In this document: in pieces, positions 1 to 11,640 of the stretch
Layout: each line of letters opens with the position of its first letter
How positions within the stretch are numbered: position 1 is the first letter of the stretch
From: Hymenoscyphus infarciens
Lineage: Eukaryota; Ascomycota; Leotiomycetes; Helotiales; Helotiaceae
Assembly: GCA_001414345.1 (NCBI GenBank)
Contig: LLCB01000336.1
Span: 1-64,000 of the forward strand
Direction: 5' to 3'
Length of the DNA stretch: 64,000 bases
Made by a program: the position numbers and the translations under genes
Notes under the pieces: generated by a model
Database searches by the model: none
What the model was told of the DNA's origin: nothing
The model's input: the letters and a program-made list of their open reading frames with translations, nothing else

Positions 1-890
1 TAGACTAATAGACTTATTACTTTCTAAGTAAATAGACTTATTACTTAGAAAGTAACTAGACTTATTACTAAAGAGGTATTAAAGAAGTAGACTTAGTACT
101 AAATAATAGACTAATAGACTTATTACTAAAGAGGCATTAAAGAAGGAGACTTAGTACTAAATAATAGACTAATAGACTTATTACTTTCTAAGTAAATAGA
201 CTTATTACTTAGAAAGTAACTAGACTTATTACTAAAGAGGTATTAAAGAAGTAGACTTAGTACTAAATAATAGACTAATAGACTTATTACTTTCTAAGTA
301 AATAGACTTATTACCTAGAAAGTAACTAGACTTATTACTAAAAAGGTATTAAAGAAGTAGACTTAGTACTAAATAATAGACTAATAGACTTATTACTAAA
401 GAGGTATTAAAGAAGGAGACTTAGTACTAAATAATAGACTAATAGACTTATTACTTTCTAAGTAAATAGACTAATAACTTAATAAGTAAACTTAGTACTA
501 AATAATAGATTAATTAACTTATTACTTTCTAAATAATAAGACTAATTATAAAATAAGAAGTATTAAATAAGTAGTATTAGTAGTAAAGGTTTATTAGATA
601 TTCTTAATAAGTAAATAGACTTATTTCTAAATAATATATACTAAGTAAGTAGATTTAAAATTTAAAGTTATAAGTAAATAAACCTATTACTTAAAAGGTA
701 ACTAGTCTAGTTACTTTCTTAGTAATAAGTCTATTAGTCTATTATTTAGTACTAAGTCTACTTATTTAATACTTCTTCTTTTATAATTTATCTATTTACT
801 TAGAAAGTAATAAGTTTAGTTACTTTCTAAGTATTAAGTCTATTAGTTTATTACTTAGTACTAAGTCTACTTCTAAGTATAAGTGTTAAA
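1..890. repeat. AT-rich palindromic minisatellite
   Basis: Repeats of a unit beginning TAGACTAATAGACTTATTAC recur near positions 1, 111, 165, 268, 376 and 435, with full units near 105-110 bp and shortened variants. Each unit carries its own inverted repeats (TTACTTTCTAAGTAA against TTACTTAGAAAGTAA). From about 700 to 870 the same motifs run in the opposite orientation (TAGTACTAAGTCTACTT, TAATAAGTCTATTAGT), so the block as a whole is inverted about roughly 600-690. It starts at the window edge and probably continues outside. No open frame is present. Confidence 0.85.
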
Positions 891-2560
891 TAAGATGATT
901 TAGAGTAATTTAAGCATAGATTTTAATTAATTTAAGCCCTACTCTATATATAGTTATAATTATATAGAGTATATAGAACTAGTACTATCTACTAAAAAAG
1001 ACCGCTACTGCTACTAGTTTAGAACTAACACTTTTCCTCTTAGAATAAGTATACCGAGGTATTTTAGTATATAAATAGCCTACGTAGTGCTATATAGAAA
1101 GAGTATTCTAAGAGTAAAAGTATTAGTTCTAAGAGCTAGTAGAAAGGTGAGACAGGGTTAGTAGTAGAGTAAAAAGCTTTTATAAAAATCGAGGCGCCTC
1201 TAGCGCCTTCTAGCTATATAATACTTTAGATTTTCTAGTATATTTTTCTTTATAAATTATAAGAGTCTACTCTTTAGTATCTAGTATTAATAATAGAGCT
1301 TTTAAATATAATTTATATATATACTATTAAAGTGTTTAGAGAGTTTATAAGCTTAAAATATATAATACTTTCTAAATCGCTCTTAGATAATACTATAATA
1401 TCGCTTTTACTAGAACCTTTTTTAATATATCTACTTATTAGAGCCTAAATATACTCTCTATATAGTTTAAAGTAATAAGATAGACGTAGAGGGTTTCTAT
1501 ACTTTTAGAGAGTATAAAAGTAGACTATAACTTTTTAATAGAGAAGAGTAGTTTTAGTATTTCTTAGCATTTCTTAGTACCTTTTTATATAAATATATAA
1601 GTATATTACTTAGTATTACGCTTATATAAGCAATTTATAAGCGATTTAGATAATTTTAAGTATAAAAGATACTCTAGAGAGCGCTCTATTAATATATATA
1701 AAAAAATAATTTATTAAGGCTAGGCCTAGTATTAGATAGAAGGTAGAGAGTAGGCGTGGTTTTAGGTAAACTAGAATTTAGGATAGGGTTAGGGGCTAGG
1801 CCCGATTTAGTTTAGCCGCTCTCACTAGCGCGGGTTACTCGAGGACTAACACTTTTACACTCTAAAGGCTCTATTCTATTAATACTACTTCCTATCGCTT
1901 TTAACGTCGTATTAAGCTCTTTTCAACTTAATAACACTCTCGAGCTATCTATCTATCCGTCGAGATATCCTACTAAAAAAGAATAATATTAATTAAAAAT
2001 CTCTACTAAGAACTTCTATTGTTTCTAGAGAAATAATTAGAAGAGGAAGCTTAATATATTACTAAATTCTGTTTAAGAAAGATATGCTATAAGCTACTTA
2101 CGAGTTACTATAGACAGCTCTACTAAGATACTTTACTATTTCTAACTCTAAAAGAATTTAGTTTATTAATAATTTGTTTTCAGTTGAAAGCTTAACTGTT
2201 AACATTTTTCAAAGTTCAGCTATAATTCTTAATAACTCTAGTACCTAGACTAGCATTTTTCTAGCTATAGGTAAAAACGTGTTCTCTCTACTATTTACAA
2301 ATAGCCTCTTAGCAGCTAGCCTAGCTTTTCCTATAACTATTTCGCCTTAGATACTTATTCTATATAATACTATAAATTTTATTATAAGGAATTAACAAAG
2401 TGACTCTAAAAGCCTCGAAATACGTTTAGACGACCGTTAGATAGTCTAGAAAGAGACTAAAGTATCTTATAATTATACTAAATAATTATAGTAGTAGTAG
2501 TAGTAGAAAAAAGAGAGGCTTATAGAGAGCCTCTATTCCTCTCTCTAGAGTATTAGTAAC
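891..2560. other. AT-rich RIP-degraded DNA without genes
   Basis: The stretch is dense in TA dinucleotides and stop codons in all frames. A slightly GC-richer patch around 1,700-1,900 (GGCTAGGCCTAG, GGGGCTAGGCCCGA) looks like the remnant of an older element. I recognise no gene, RNA or complete transposon. It may include the 5' untranslated part of the LINE that follows. Confidence 0.6.
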
Positions 2561-3539
2561 TAATAAAGATAGTATAATAAACTAAGAAGAGTAGAGTATA
2601 AGGAGATAGAAGAGAGTATTAGACTATATAAACGTGATAGAGAAGGGCTTAATTTAAATAATACTTAACTTAGTAATAGAGAAGAGAGGTATTAAAGTAA
2701 TTATTAAAGTAGTAAGAAAAGTGCTTAAGTATAGGAGAACTAGGAAGAGAGAGAACGATATAATTATATATAGAATTTTATAAGAAGAGCTTACTATTAT
2801 AGTTAAGAGAATAGAAGGAATAAAAGAGCGTAGCCTAATATAGGTAGAGAGAGCTAGAACTAGGAGACTATAAAGTAGGATAGTAACTATACTATAAAAG
2901 GAATACATAGTACTAGCTAAATATATAAGAGAGATTATAGTCTAAGTAATAGAGATAGATAAAAGAAAGGATAAGCTATTACTAAAGGAGGTAATTAAAG
3001 TTATAAATATAAGTAAATATAAAGTAGGAGTAATAATAGCTTAAAAGCTTTAGAGTAAGGATATTATAATAAGGTTTAAAGAAGAGAAGTAAGTAGAATA
3101 TATATAAGATAATACCTAGGTAAAGAAAGTATTTAAATAAGGAATAGTAGTAGTAGTAAAAACACTAGTAGTACTTATAAAAAGAGCTTTAATAAATATA
3201 CTTAAGAATAAGATAGAGAGTATACTATAAAGCATCTCTTAAGCCTCTAGTATAAGAATATTAAAGATTATATAATAAAGAAATAGACGTAGAAAGTGTT
3301 AAAGATAGAAGAGACTAGCTTAAAGGAACTATATTCTTAAAGTAGTAATAATAGAGGAAGTAGAAAGGCTATATATAAGAGGAATACTATAGAAGGTATA
3401 ACACTTCTTATATAAAAGATATACTTTAGAGATAGTAGTATAGAGGTGTTATAAGTACTAAAAGTAGGGGTATATAATACGCTTCTATAAATAAGATAAG
3501 AGGTATACTTAGTATATATATAAGAGGTATAAAGAGAGC

Positions 3540-3665
3540 GAGGAAGAGTACTTTAGTAAGAAGAACTTAAAAGAATACCTAGTAAAGTGTAGGAATTATA
3601 AAGAAGGATATCTAGTATTTATAAAAGAGTACTATATAAAGGAGTAATATTATAGGTAAGTAAGA
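3540..3665 (+). pseudogene. LINE ORF1 (gag-like) remnant with CCHC knuckle
   Basis: The frame around GTAAAGTGTAGGAATTATAA reads K-C-R-N-Y-K-E-G-Y-L-V-F-I-K-E-Y. With C-to-T change this is what remains of a nucleic-acid-binding zinc knuckle (C-x2-C-x4-H-x4-C). It sits about 330 bp upstream of the endonuclease remnant, as expected for the end of ORF1 in fungal LINEs. The frame has stops on both sides, so it is inactive. Confidence 0.55.
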
Positions 3666-3959
3666 GAACGATATCTTAATAGGATAACTACGTTTATAAA
3701 CCTATAAAGACCTTTAAAAGAGGGTAAGGTAGAGATATCTTACCTATTTACTTTTAACTAGAAAGAGGGCTTATAAAGCTTAAAGAAGAGGTAGAGATAA
3801 GAATCTATACTAGAGAGGCTAATAAATATAAATAAAGTAAGATATATAAATAGTAGTAACCTAATCTAGTTCTTAGAGAGGCTAAGAAGCTCTCTTAGTA
3901 TAATAAGAGATCTAAATAAGGAAGAAATAAAAGTAACTTAAACCTTATCTATAAGACTA

Positions 3960-5406
3960 CTATAAGTATAATAGTATTATACTAGAATATAAGAAAGATA
4001 CTAGAAGCTCTTAATATAGCTCTAAATTATAAGAAGGAATATAATATATTAGTAATCTAAGAACTAGTATAGAATAATATAAGAGACTCTCTTAGCTACT
4101 TCTTAAGCTTAAGATATAATATAATCTAGTTAGATAAGGTAGTAGTACTCTTTATATATAAAAGATACTTAAAAGCGAGCTAGACGTATACTATAGATAA
4201 GAACTAAGTAAGTATAATAATAGAGGAGGGAGTAGATAAGACGACGGTCTACTTAGTCTATAACTTATAAATAGAGTAGATACTAATTAAGGATATACTC
4301 TAGTAAGTAAGACTAAGAAGAGTACTTATAATAGGTAACTTAAATACTTATTACCTCTTATAAGATATATATAAGAGATATAATAGGAATATAGACCTTA
4401 TTCTTAAACTTACTATATTATAGATACTAGAGAGAGATATATCTTATAATAAAGCTATATAAAGAAGAAAGGGCTCTTATAACTCTATAATTAACTTTAT
4501 CTTCTCTACTAAGAATATAGTAACCTAGTAAAGGTCTCTAGACCTACTAGGATTAGACTATATAGCTTAACTCCTTATAATAAAAGTAGGAGGAGGAGGA
4601 AAGGTACTATAGGTGTTTAGATTTAGCTAGAGACTAATAAATAAGATCTTAGTTAAAGTAGAAGCTTCTTACTTAGAAATACTTATAATCTAAAATATAT
4701 AAGAACTTAAGAGAGTAGTATAGAGACTTATAGAAGACTTTTAAAGGATAGTAAAGGCCTTAATACTACTCTAGAAGCTAGATAAAGGGAGAGTATAGCT
4801 CTAGTAGAATATAAAGGTTAAAGAAGTGTTAAGGAAGGTAAGGAGATATAAAAGAACTTAGAAAGAGTACTAAATAAGAAGCTTAAGATAGTAGCTTAAT
4901 AATACTTTTTAAGAACTTTAAATAGTAAGTAGAAAGGCGAAGATAAAGAGCTAAAGAGAGGTACTAGTAGAGGTAGTAAAGGATAAAAGGAAACTCTAGA
5001 TACTTAAGAAGTAGATATATCTTAAAAGATATATAAGACTAGAAGTACTAGTACTACTAATACTTATATTACTTAATAGAATAAAAGATAAGACCTACTA
5101 GGAAAAGGCTTATATCTTTATAGAAAAGTTCTTCTTAGAGTTAATAGTTAACTACTTAAGTATTCCTAATAAAGACTAGAATACTAAGAGCTTCTTTAGA
5201 AGGTACTTAGTAAGCTAATATATAACTAAGAAGTATATTAAGATAGCTATAAGATTAGTATTATAGAAAGTATTAGGATTTAATATACTAGTAAATAGCT
5301 TCTTAAAAGCTTATAATAAACTACTTTATAAAGTACTTACTATAATAGTAGAAGTAAGCTTCTACTTATAGTACTTCTTATTCTACTTCTACTATATAAA
5401 GGTAGT
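3960..5406 (+). pseudogene. LINE ORF2 5' part: endonuclease and start of reverse transcriptase
   Basis: A frame starting near 3,965 resembles the N-terminus of APE-type LINE endonucleases: a hydrophobic strand, N-I-R-K, then I-L-V-I-[stop]-E, where the family has the catalytic Q-E. Many TAA and TAG codons sit where CAA, CAG or TGG would be expected, which is the result of RIP. The reading frame is cut at 5,406 by the LTR insertion and resumes at 8,198. Confidence 0.6.
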
Positions 5407-5716
5407 TATAACAGTATGCTGTTATTCTAGATAGCTAGGAGTACCTACTATATATAGGGTTTTAGTAGTTATTATCTTATATAGTCTATTTTAGAAAGGT
5501 TACGTAGGTTTAAGCTTTTATATTAGCCGAGGTTGTTCGGTTTTAGACCCTTTTGTACTGTCTGAATCTCTTATATATAGTAGCCTACTTCTAGCGTAGA
5601 GAGAGATAGTTTTTCCTTTTCTTCTATATTAAAGCCTAGTATTTATATACGTTATTTAGTCTCGAACGTACTCTTATATATCTCTTCTCTTATAGTATAT
5701 ATTTCATACTATTATA
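5407..5716 (+). repeat. Left LTR (310 bp)
   Basis: This aligns end to end without gaps against 7,883-8,192. Differences are nearly all transitions (for example GGGTTTTAGTAG against GAGTTTTAGCAG), with a very few transversions such as AGCGTAG against AGAGTAG. This fits RIP after insertion. Diverged reverse-strand relatives are seen near 11,876 and 58,136. Confidence 0.85.
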
Positions 5717-6739
5717 TAAAAAAGGAAAAACTCTACTTCGCTAGTAATAGTATTTATAATATCTCTTTTAAGCTTATTATCGCTCCTTTTATTTCGAATA
5801 CGACTTAGCCTAGATTTAGACTAGAATAATAATATTCTTAAATAGCTAGGTAATTAGAGACTACTTAGATAGCTAGTAATATTAGAGTTTAGTATTAGTT
5901 TTAGATAGCTAGTAAAAAGCGTATTTTATATATTAAGGAAGTAGGAATACGCTAAGTGTTCTAGAGGCTTCTAATAACCCTCTCTATATAGGGACTGCTA
6001 TATATAGGTTTAGTAAATAAGTCGATATACTATAGTTATTATAAAGGCTTCTAAATCTACTCTTACCTCTCTCTTCTAATTCGACATTATATCGACAGTT
6101 TTGCTAAATAGCGTCGAGTAATAAACCTCTTCTAAGGCTACCTCTCTTACTGAAAGACACCCTTCTAAAAGCTACTTAAATAGTATCTATATACTAAGAT
6201 CTAGAAGATCTTAAAAGAATAAAGAGCGAGACTTCTTAAATATAGACTAGATATAGTCGGTTATATAAGCTTTAGAAGTAGAAAATCAAGAAATAAAAGA
6301 TTAGCTAGCCGAGCTAGAAAGGAGAGTAAGTAAACTTATAATTTAAAGTTAATATCTTACTTCGCTTTCGAACCCTTCTCTAAACCCTCCTCTAAACTCT
6401 CTCTAATCTAACCCTCTTTTAAACCTTCGATCGAACCCTCTTCTACTTCTAAGCCCTAATTCATACCCCTTTTAGCTATAGGTAGCTACCTCTAATGCCT
6501 TCTAATATTCCCCTACCTAATATAGTACTAAAGCCTCTTCAAATACCCTCTAACCTTGATAAAAAAGTAAGATAACTGAAAAGATCGAACCTTTAGATAA
6601 TAGCATTTTACTTATATACTAATAATAGAAGATATTAGTATATAATAGACTCTACGTAAATACTGATTATTATAACTCCTCTCTAACCTAAAAAGCCCTT
6701 ATTTAGAGTATAATAACTAGACTAGCTAGGAACTACTTA

Positions 6740-7110
6740 GAGCCTAGATACGAGTTAGAGTTAGACCTTGCTTTTAAAGATTAAGAAGACATAGTTACCT
6801 TTTTAGATACCTACTTTTTAACTGGTTATAAGATAGAGGATGCTTAGAACGCTTTCAGATCCTTATAAATAGGATAAGAAGACGCTAAAGAAACTTTTAC
6901 TGATTTTAAGAGTTGCTTTTCGAGTATAGCTATACTCGGAAGTATACTAGAATTAGAATAGTTCTTTTAAATATAGGATAAGATTACACTACGGCTCTAA
7001 AACTTAACTACTTTAAAAAAGAGATAATAGAACTATAACTTTGTTAAAATAGTAGCTGATCTTTTAGCTTTAGATAAGGAGACACGCTGAAACGCTGAGT
7101 TACGCACTTC
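6740..7110 (+). pseudogene. Gag-like remnant of the LTR element
   Basis: One plus frame can be followed with a few TAG/TAA interruptions. It reads FLDTYFLTGYKIEDA near 6,807-6,850, EDAKETFTDFKSCF near 6,875-6,920 and VADLLALDKETR near 7,050-7,085. The helical, polar pattern and central position resemble Ty3-type retrotransposon gag capsid regions. The stops fall where Q or W codons would be expected. No CCHC knuckle or pol follows. The assignment rests on pattern and context only. Confidence 0.5.
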
Positions 7111-7236
7111 GGTCTAAAATACCCCCTCGTTGTCTAATCCAGCTCCGAACTCCCCACGATCTAATAGCAACTCTTTTTCCGAAATCGGAAGATGACGATT
7201 AAGTCCTTAAGTACCTTAAAGGGAACAAGGTAATAC

Positions 7237-7350
7237 GACAACTTCGGCATCAAGTTCATTTGACCAGCCGAAACCATCCCTTTTATTGTCCTTAGATACT
7301 CGGACAATTCGACAACATTCGGCAACAAACTCTTTTGACCAGCCGAAACC
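7237..7350 (+). repeat. Two GC-richer direct repeats in the LTR element interior
   Basis: A motif of about 40 bp containing TTTGACCAGCCGAAACC occurs at 7,237-7,275 and again at 7,311-7,350, 74 bp apart. It lies in a patch (about 7,090-7,560) that is clearly less AT-rich than everything around it. Confidence 0.6.
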
Positions 7351-7882
7351 CCACCGACTCTGATCAGAGTCTTACTTTCTTTTCACTTCTGGCCGGACCC
7401 AGAAGTTTCATTCGAATTCGAATCGGATACGAATCGGTACGCTCTCGAAGTGAGCTCTTAACTGAGTTATTACTGCCTCTCAACCGAACGACTTCCGACT
7501 CTACTCTAAATTCGCCTTCGAGTTTACTTTGAACTTTTTCCGACCTGCTAGTTGGGTTGGACTATACTCTTTTAGCGAACGCGAATACTTGCTTTGATAT
7601 TAAAGGATTAGAAACGAAATCTCTCTTTTAGTAAGCATCTACGAATTAGTTCGCTTACGATTTGAACCTAAAGTCGATATCTCGTCTTACTTATAATAAA
7701 ATATAATTAATCTTTGAACCGGGTTAGCTACGATTTAGACTCTAATCTACCTTCTTACTTATAATAAAATCAACAAATATAATAAATGCTTTAACCTCGA
7801 CAACAATGCTATAGTATCTTAATTCAACTCTAAATAATAAGAGAGATAGACTTAAAGACGAGTCTTTTTTAAGAGAGAGGGA

Positions 7883-8192
7883 TATAACAGTATACTATTA
7901 TCCTAGATAGCTAGGAGTACCTACTATATATAGAGTTTTAGCAGTTATTATCTTATATAGTCTATTTTAGGAAGGTTACGTAGATTTAAGCTTTTGTATT
8001 AGCCGAGGTTATTCGGTTTTAGACCCTTTTATACTATCTGAACCTCTTATATATAGTAGCCTACTCCTAGAGTAGAGAGGGATAGTTTTTCCTTTTCTTC
8101 TATATTAGAGCCTAGTATTTATATACGTTATTTAGTCTCGAACGCACTTCTATATACCTCTTCTCCTATAGTATATATTTCGTGCCGTTATA
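7883..8192 (+). repeat. Right LTR (310 bp)
   Basis: Direct repeat of 5,407-5,716, followed by GTAGT, the target duplication matching the one left of the first LTR. It retains slightly more C and G than the left copy, ending CGTGCCGTTATA where the left copy has CATACTATTATA. Confidence 0.85.
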
Positions 8193-8197
8193 GTAGT

Positions 8198-9281
8198 AGT
8201 ACTAAGAAAACTAAGTAAAATAACTAAGAAGTAGAGTAAGGTAGAAGCCTACTAGCTAATAGTACTACTCTTAACTATAGATAAGATCCTTAAAAAAGTA
8301 ATAGTATAAAAGCTTATATAGCTTATAGAGGAAATCGTAATACTACTAGAGCTATAGATAAGTAACTAGAAGTACTAAAATATAGAGCTAGTAATTAGAA
8401 TAGTAATAGAGAGTATATATATAGTATAAGAAAATAAGAGCTATACGTCCTTAGCCTAACTAGACATAGTAGGAGCTTTTAACTAAGTAGACTATATATA
8501 GCTACTTTATATATTAAAGGAGAAGGAGGTTCTATAGTAGGTAGTAATATAGATAAGTTACTTCCTTTTAAGATAAAGAGCTATACTATTCTTTAATAGA
8601 TAATCGATAGACGAAAGAGACCTTAAATAAGGTATCTTATAAGAATTAGTATTATTACTAATACTATTTATTCTTTTTGTCTTAATACTATATAAGAACC
8701 TAGCAAGAATTAATAAGCTTATTATAATAGGCTTTATAGATAATACAAATCTGTTTATAATATTAAAAAGTATAGTAATAAACTATAAGATACTTAAGAC
8801 AGCTTAGAGAGTATATAATAATTAGATAAATAAGTAAGAGATGGCTTTTAGCTTAGAGAAGATAGTGCTTATATACTTTATAAGAATAAGAGTGCTATAG
8901 AAGGAGATAGTCTAGTTTAAAGAGATAAGGCTTATACTAGTTAAATATATAAGGTTCTTAGAAGTAGAGCTTAATAGGAAACTAAACTAGAAAGTATACT
9001 AAGAAAGAGTTTAGAAGAAGCTTATAATATAGACCTTTATACTTATAAGGCTTACTAGAAAAACGTAGGAAGTAGACTACTATTAAGTAAGGTAGATATA
9101 TATAGTAGTAATAAGGAGTGTAATAGTATATAAGGTATTAGCGTAGTACTATACTATATTAAAAGAAGGGAATACGAAGAGAATAGTAAAGAGCTTTCCT
9201 ATATAATAATTAAGATACTTACGAGTAGTAATAAGAGTATATAAAGCTACTTTAGTTTAGAACCTAGAAGTTAAAGTAGAC
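8198..9281 (+). pseudogene. LINE ORF2 3' part: reverse transcriptase with GF-DD box remnant
   Basis: This continues the LINE after the LTR element. A frame near 8,625-8,690 matches the LPQG-type motif region (GACCTTAAATAAGGTATCTT, then ILF). Near 8,730-8,755 the frame reads GFIDNTNL, equivalent to the reverse transcriptase F-DD box with one Asp changed to Asn by a G-to-A transition. The last recognisable stretch ends near 9,275. Numerous in-frame stops make it non-functional. Confidence 0.65.
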
Positions 9282-9686
9282 TTTATCGCTTTTCGTTATA
9301 TATACGTATTTGTAGCTATTTTGAGAATTTCTGTTTTTGCTAGCTAGCTTCTAGTATCTCACTCTACACTCTCTTATATGCCTTCTTTTTAGGCTAATTA
9401 GGAGGCTCTCTAAGTATCTTACTAATATAAGAGTAAAAAGAGTAAGTACTATCAGCTATCGCACTTATTTAAGAGGCTAAAAAAGTACTAACTAATCCTA
9501 GCGAGCGTATTACAAAGGGGTATAAGAGTAGGGTTAAAAAAGAGCTTAATACTAAATAAGATATTAAAAGCGATAAGAAGTGTTATTAGTAGAATAGAGG
9601 TTACTTAGCATAAGAGGAGGTATATATATATATGCCTCTCTCTTACTTAATAAGCTAATTTCTTAATTCACTATAAACCCTTTCTA
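9282..9686 (+). repeat. 405-bp direct repeat, copy A
   Basis: It begins TTTATCGCTTTTCGTTATAT and ends near CTATAAACCCTTTCTAT. The same start reappears at 9,687 and the same 3' portion at about 10,227-10,562. The three partial or complete copies look like nested or recombined repeats (possibly LTRs) of one family. No clean target duplication was identified. Confidence 0.7.
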
Positions 9687-9868
9687 TTTATCGCTTTTCG
9701 TTATATATACGTATTTAAGGCTATTTTGAGAATTTCTGTTTTTGCTAGCTAGCTTCTAGTATCTCACTTTATACTCTCTTATATACCTTCTTTTTAAGCT
9801 AATTAGGAGGCTCTCTAAGCATCTCACTAATATAAGAGTAAAAAGAGTAAGTACTATTAGCCGCCTTA
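9687..9868 (+). repeat. 405-bp direct repeat, copy B (5' part only)
   Basis: It matches the first roughly 180 bp of copy A immediately after copy A ends, then breaks off after AGAGTAAGTACTATTAG into unrelated sequence that runs to about 10,226. That intervening sequence holds a small GC patch (GCGGCGCCTCTGCGCGG near 10,190) but no gene. Confidence 0.65.
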
Positions 9869-10226
9869 AGTGAGGTTACTCGACTGATTAAAGAGAAGCT
9901 ACTACAAATATAAGAAAGGATAAGGCTTTTCAAAAGTAAAAAGGACTACGAGTAATGTAAATAGTAATATAACATAGTTATAATAGAGAATATACTACCT
10001 ACTAACTATAGAGGTCTTCTAAAGCCTACTAGGCCAGGAGAGAGAGAGCCCTGCCTGTTAAAAAGCGCCTATTTAAAAGGTATCGCTTTCGATAGCTTAA
10101 GGTAAAGTACCTCTTAAAAGCATTCGAAGTCTATCTTCTAAGTATCTGAATATCTATATCCGACACTCTATTATCGGAAGCATATTACGCGGCGCCTCTG
10201 CGCGGACTATGTCCTAAATATAACAG

Positions 10227-10562
10227 CTAGTATCTCACTCTACACTCTCTTATATACCTTCTTTTTAGGCTAATTAGAAGGCTCCCTAAGCATCTCACTA
10301 ATATAAGAGTGAAAAGAGTAAGTACTATCAGCTATCGCACTTATTTAAGAGGCTAAAAAGTACTAACTAATCCTAGCGAGCGTATCGCGAAGGGGTACGA
10401 GAGTAGAGTTGAAAAAGAGCTTAATACTAAATAAGACGTTAAAAGCGATAGGAAGTGTTATTAGTAGAATAGAGGTTACTTAGCATAAGAGGAGACATAT
10501 ATATATATGCCTCTCTCTTACTTAATAAGCTGATTCCTCAATTCACTATAAACCCTTTCTAT
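10227..10562 (+). repeat. 405-bp direct repeat, copy C (3' part)
   Basis: It matches copy A from CTAGTATCTCACTCTACACT to the end near CTATAAACCCTTTCTAT. Differences from copy A are mostly transitions, again consistent with RIP. Confidence 0.65.
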
Positions 10563-11640
10563 ATATATTAATTAACTTATATCTTAACTTATAAGTAGCT
10601 GCTTTTAAGAGAAAGTTTTAAAGGTCTAAGCTAGAGGAACTAATCTAAAACACTTATAGATATATAATAATATAGCTAAAAAGGAGAAAGAGAGGTAGAC
10701 TAACTAAGATAGAGAAGATAATACTATGTTTATAGAAAGTAAGGTAGAAGTAAGAGAGAGAGTAGAGAATAGAAGAAGTAGGATTTAAGTATAATACTAT
10801 ACTTATAGAATAGAAGAACTATTTAGAGACTTAAAAAAGAAGGACTTAAGAGAGGAACTTAATATAATATATAAAAGCGTTAGATAAAGTAGACTTAGAC
10901 GAGTAAGAGCTATAAAAGATCTATAAGAGGCTTACTAAGATAAAGAGCTTACTACTTATCTAGGTATAAATAGAGGTAATAGGACTAAACGCCTTCCTCT
11001 TTATAAGAAGGGTACTAAATTAGGTTATACTATAGTATATTTATATAAGTAGTAGAGAGATAGTAGAACACCTAGTCCTATTTTACTAGGATATTCTATA
11101 AGAAAGAGACATACTTATAAAAGCTTTAAAGAAGAGGATTAGAGATCTATAAGAGCTAAGAGAGGTACTAGTAGATAAGAAACTAGCGTCGAGGGTAACT
11201 ACTTAGCTACTTAGGCTAGGAAGACTCTAAAAGTATAAGCTAGTACTAGAATTACTTAAGAAGAGAGAGAAGAGTAAAGAAGAGGTAAAAGAAAGAGAGG
11301 AATAGGAGGAGAAAGCTAAGGTATACTAGAAGATAAGACCTTAGCTTAGATAATTCTAGAGGTAAATATACCTCTTATACTACTAATATATACCTTAGTA
11401 GGTTAAATATACTAACCTACTATACCTTTCTACTATATTACTAAGTTAGAGAGATAAGCTCTAAATAGATAGTAGTAGGAACTAAAGAAAAGGAGAATCG
11501 TACTTATAAGGAAGCTTAAGAGGTAAAGAAGAATAAGCTAAAAGGCTATATAAACTAGAATAGAAGATATACTACTTACTCTTAAAGCTCGGCCTACGGC
11601 CTACGTAGCGTAAGAATAATAATAATAATAATATATAATA
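10563..11640 (+). mobile_element. RIP-degraded retroelement remnant
   Basis: A purine-rich, lysine/glutamate-coding pattern with many stops resembles the degraded gag-like reading of the LINE upstream. It ends at an ATA/ATT run (about 11,608-11,640, repeated AATAATAAT) that could be a retroposon tail. No domain could be fixed. The GC-rich GCTCGGCCTACGGCCTACG near 11,588 stands out from the AT-rich surroundings. Confidence 0.4.

Larger units (their letters stand above)
5407..8192 (+). mobile_element. Gag-only LTR retroelement with 5-bp target duplication
   Basis: Two 310-bp direct repeats (5,407-5,716 and 7,883-8,192) start TATAACAGTAT and end CGTTATA or CTATTATA, consistent with RIP-altered TGTAAC...GTTACA ends. 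The 5 bases outside both ends are identical, GTAGT at 5,402-5,406 and 8,193-8,197, a textbook target-site duplication. The interior is only about 2.17 kb and shows gag-like coding remains but nothing resembling protease, reverse transcriptase or integrase. It is therefore probably a non-autonomous element mobilised in trans. It lies inside the LINE and is younger than it. Confidence 0.85.
2560..9281 (+). mobile_element. RIP-degraded non-LTR retrotransposon (LINE), split by an LTR element
   Basis: The plus strand keeps the order of a two-ORF LINE despite many stops. A CCHC-type knuckle (K-C-R-N-..-K-E-G-Y) lies near 3,575-3,630. An endonuclease start follows at about 3,965-4,075 (frame reading IVLY-NIRK ... 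ILVI-E). The reverse transcriptase catalytic box lies near 8,730-8,755, reading GFIDNTNL where GF-DD-NL is expected. A C-terminal stretch near 9,225-9,275 reads GVYKATLVQNLE. The element is interrupted at 5,407-8,197 by an LTR retroelement. The Tad-like clade is a guess from the domain order. The right edge is placed where a 405-bp repeat begins; the left edge is uncertain. The copy cannot code for active protein. Confidence 0.75.

Noticed and set aside
1..890. CRISPR-like array
   Set aside because: Units are contiguous and variable without unique spacers, in a fungal genome; it is a minisatellite.
2654..2908. 84-codon minus frame in the RIP block, rich in Leu/Ile/Ser/Thr
   Set aside because: AT-rich composition alone gives hydrophobic-looking frames on the antisense of a Lys/Glu-coding retroelement remnant; no start context or domain.
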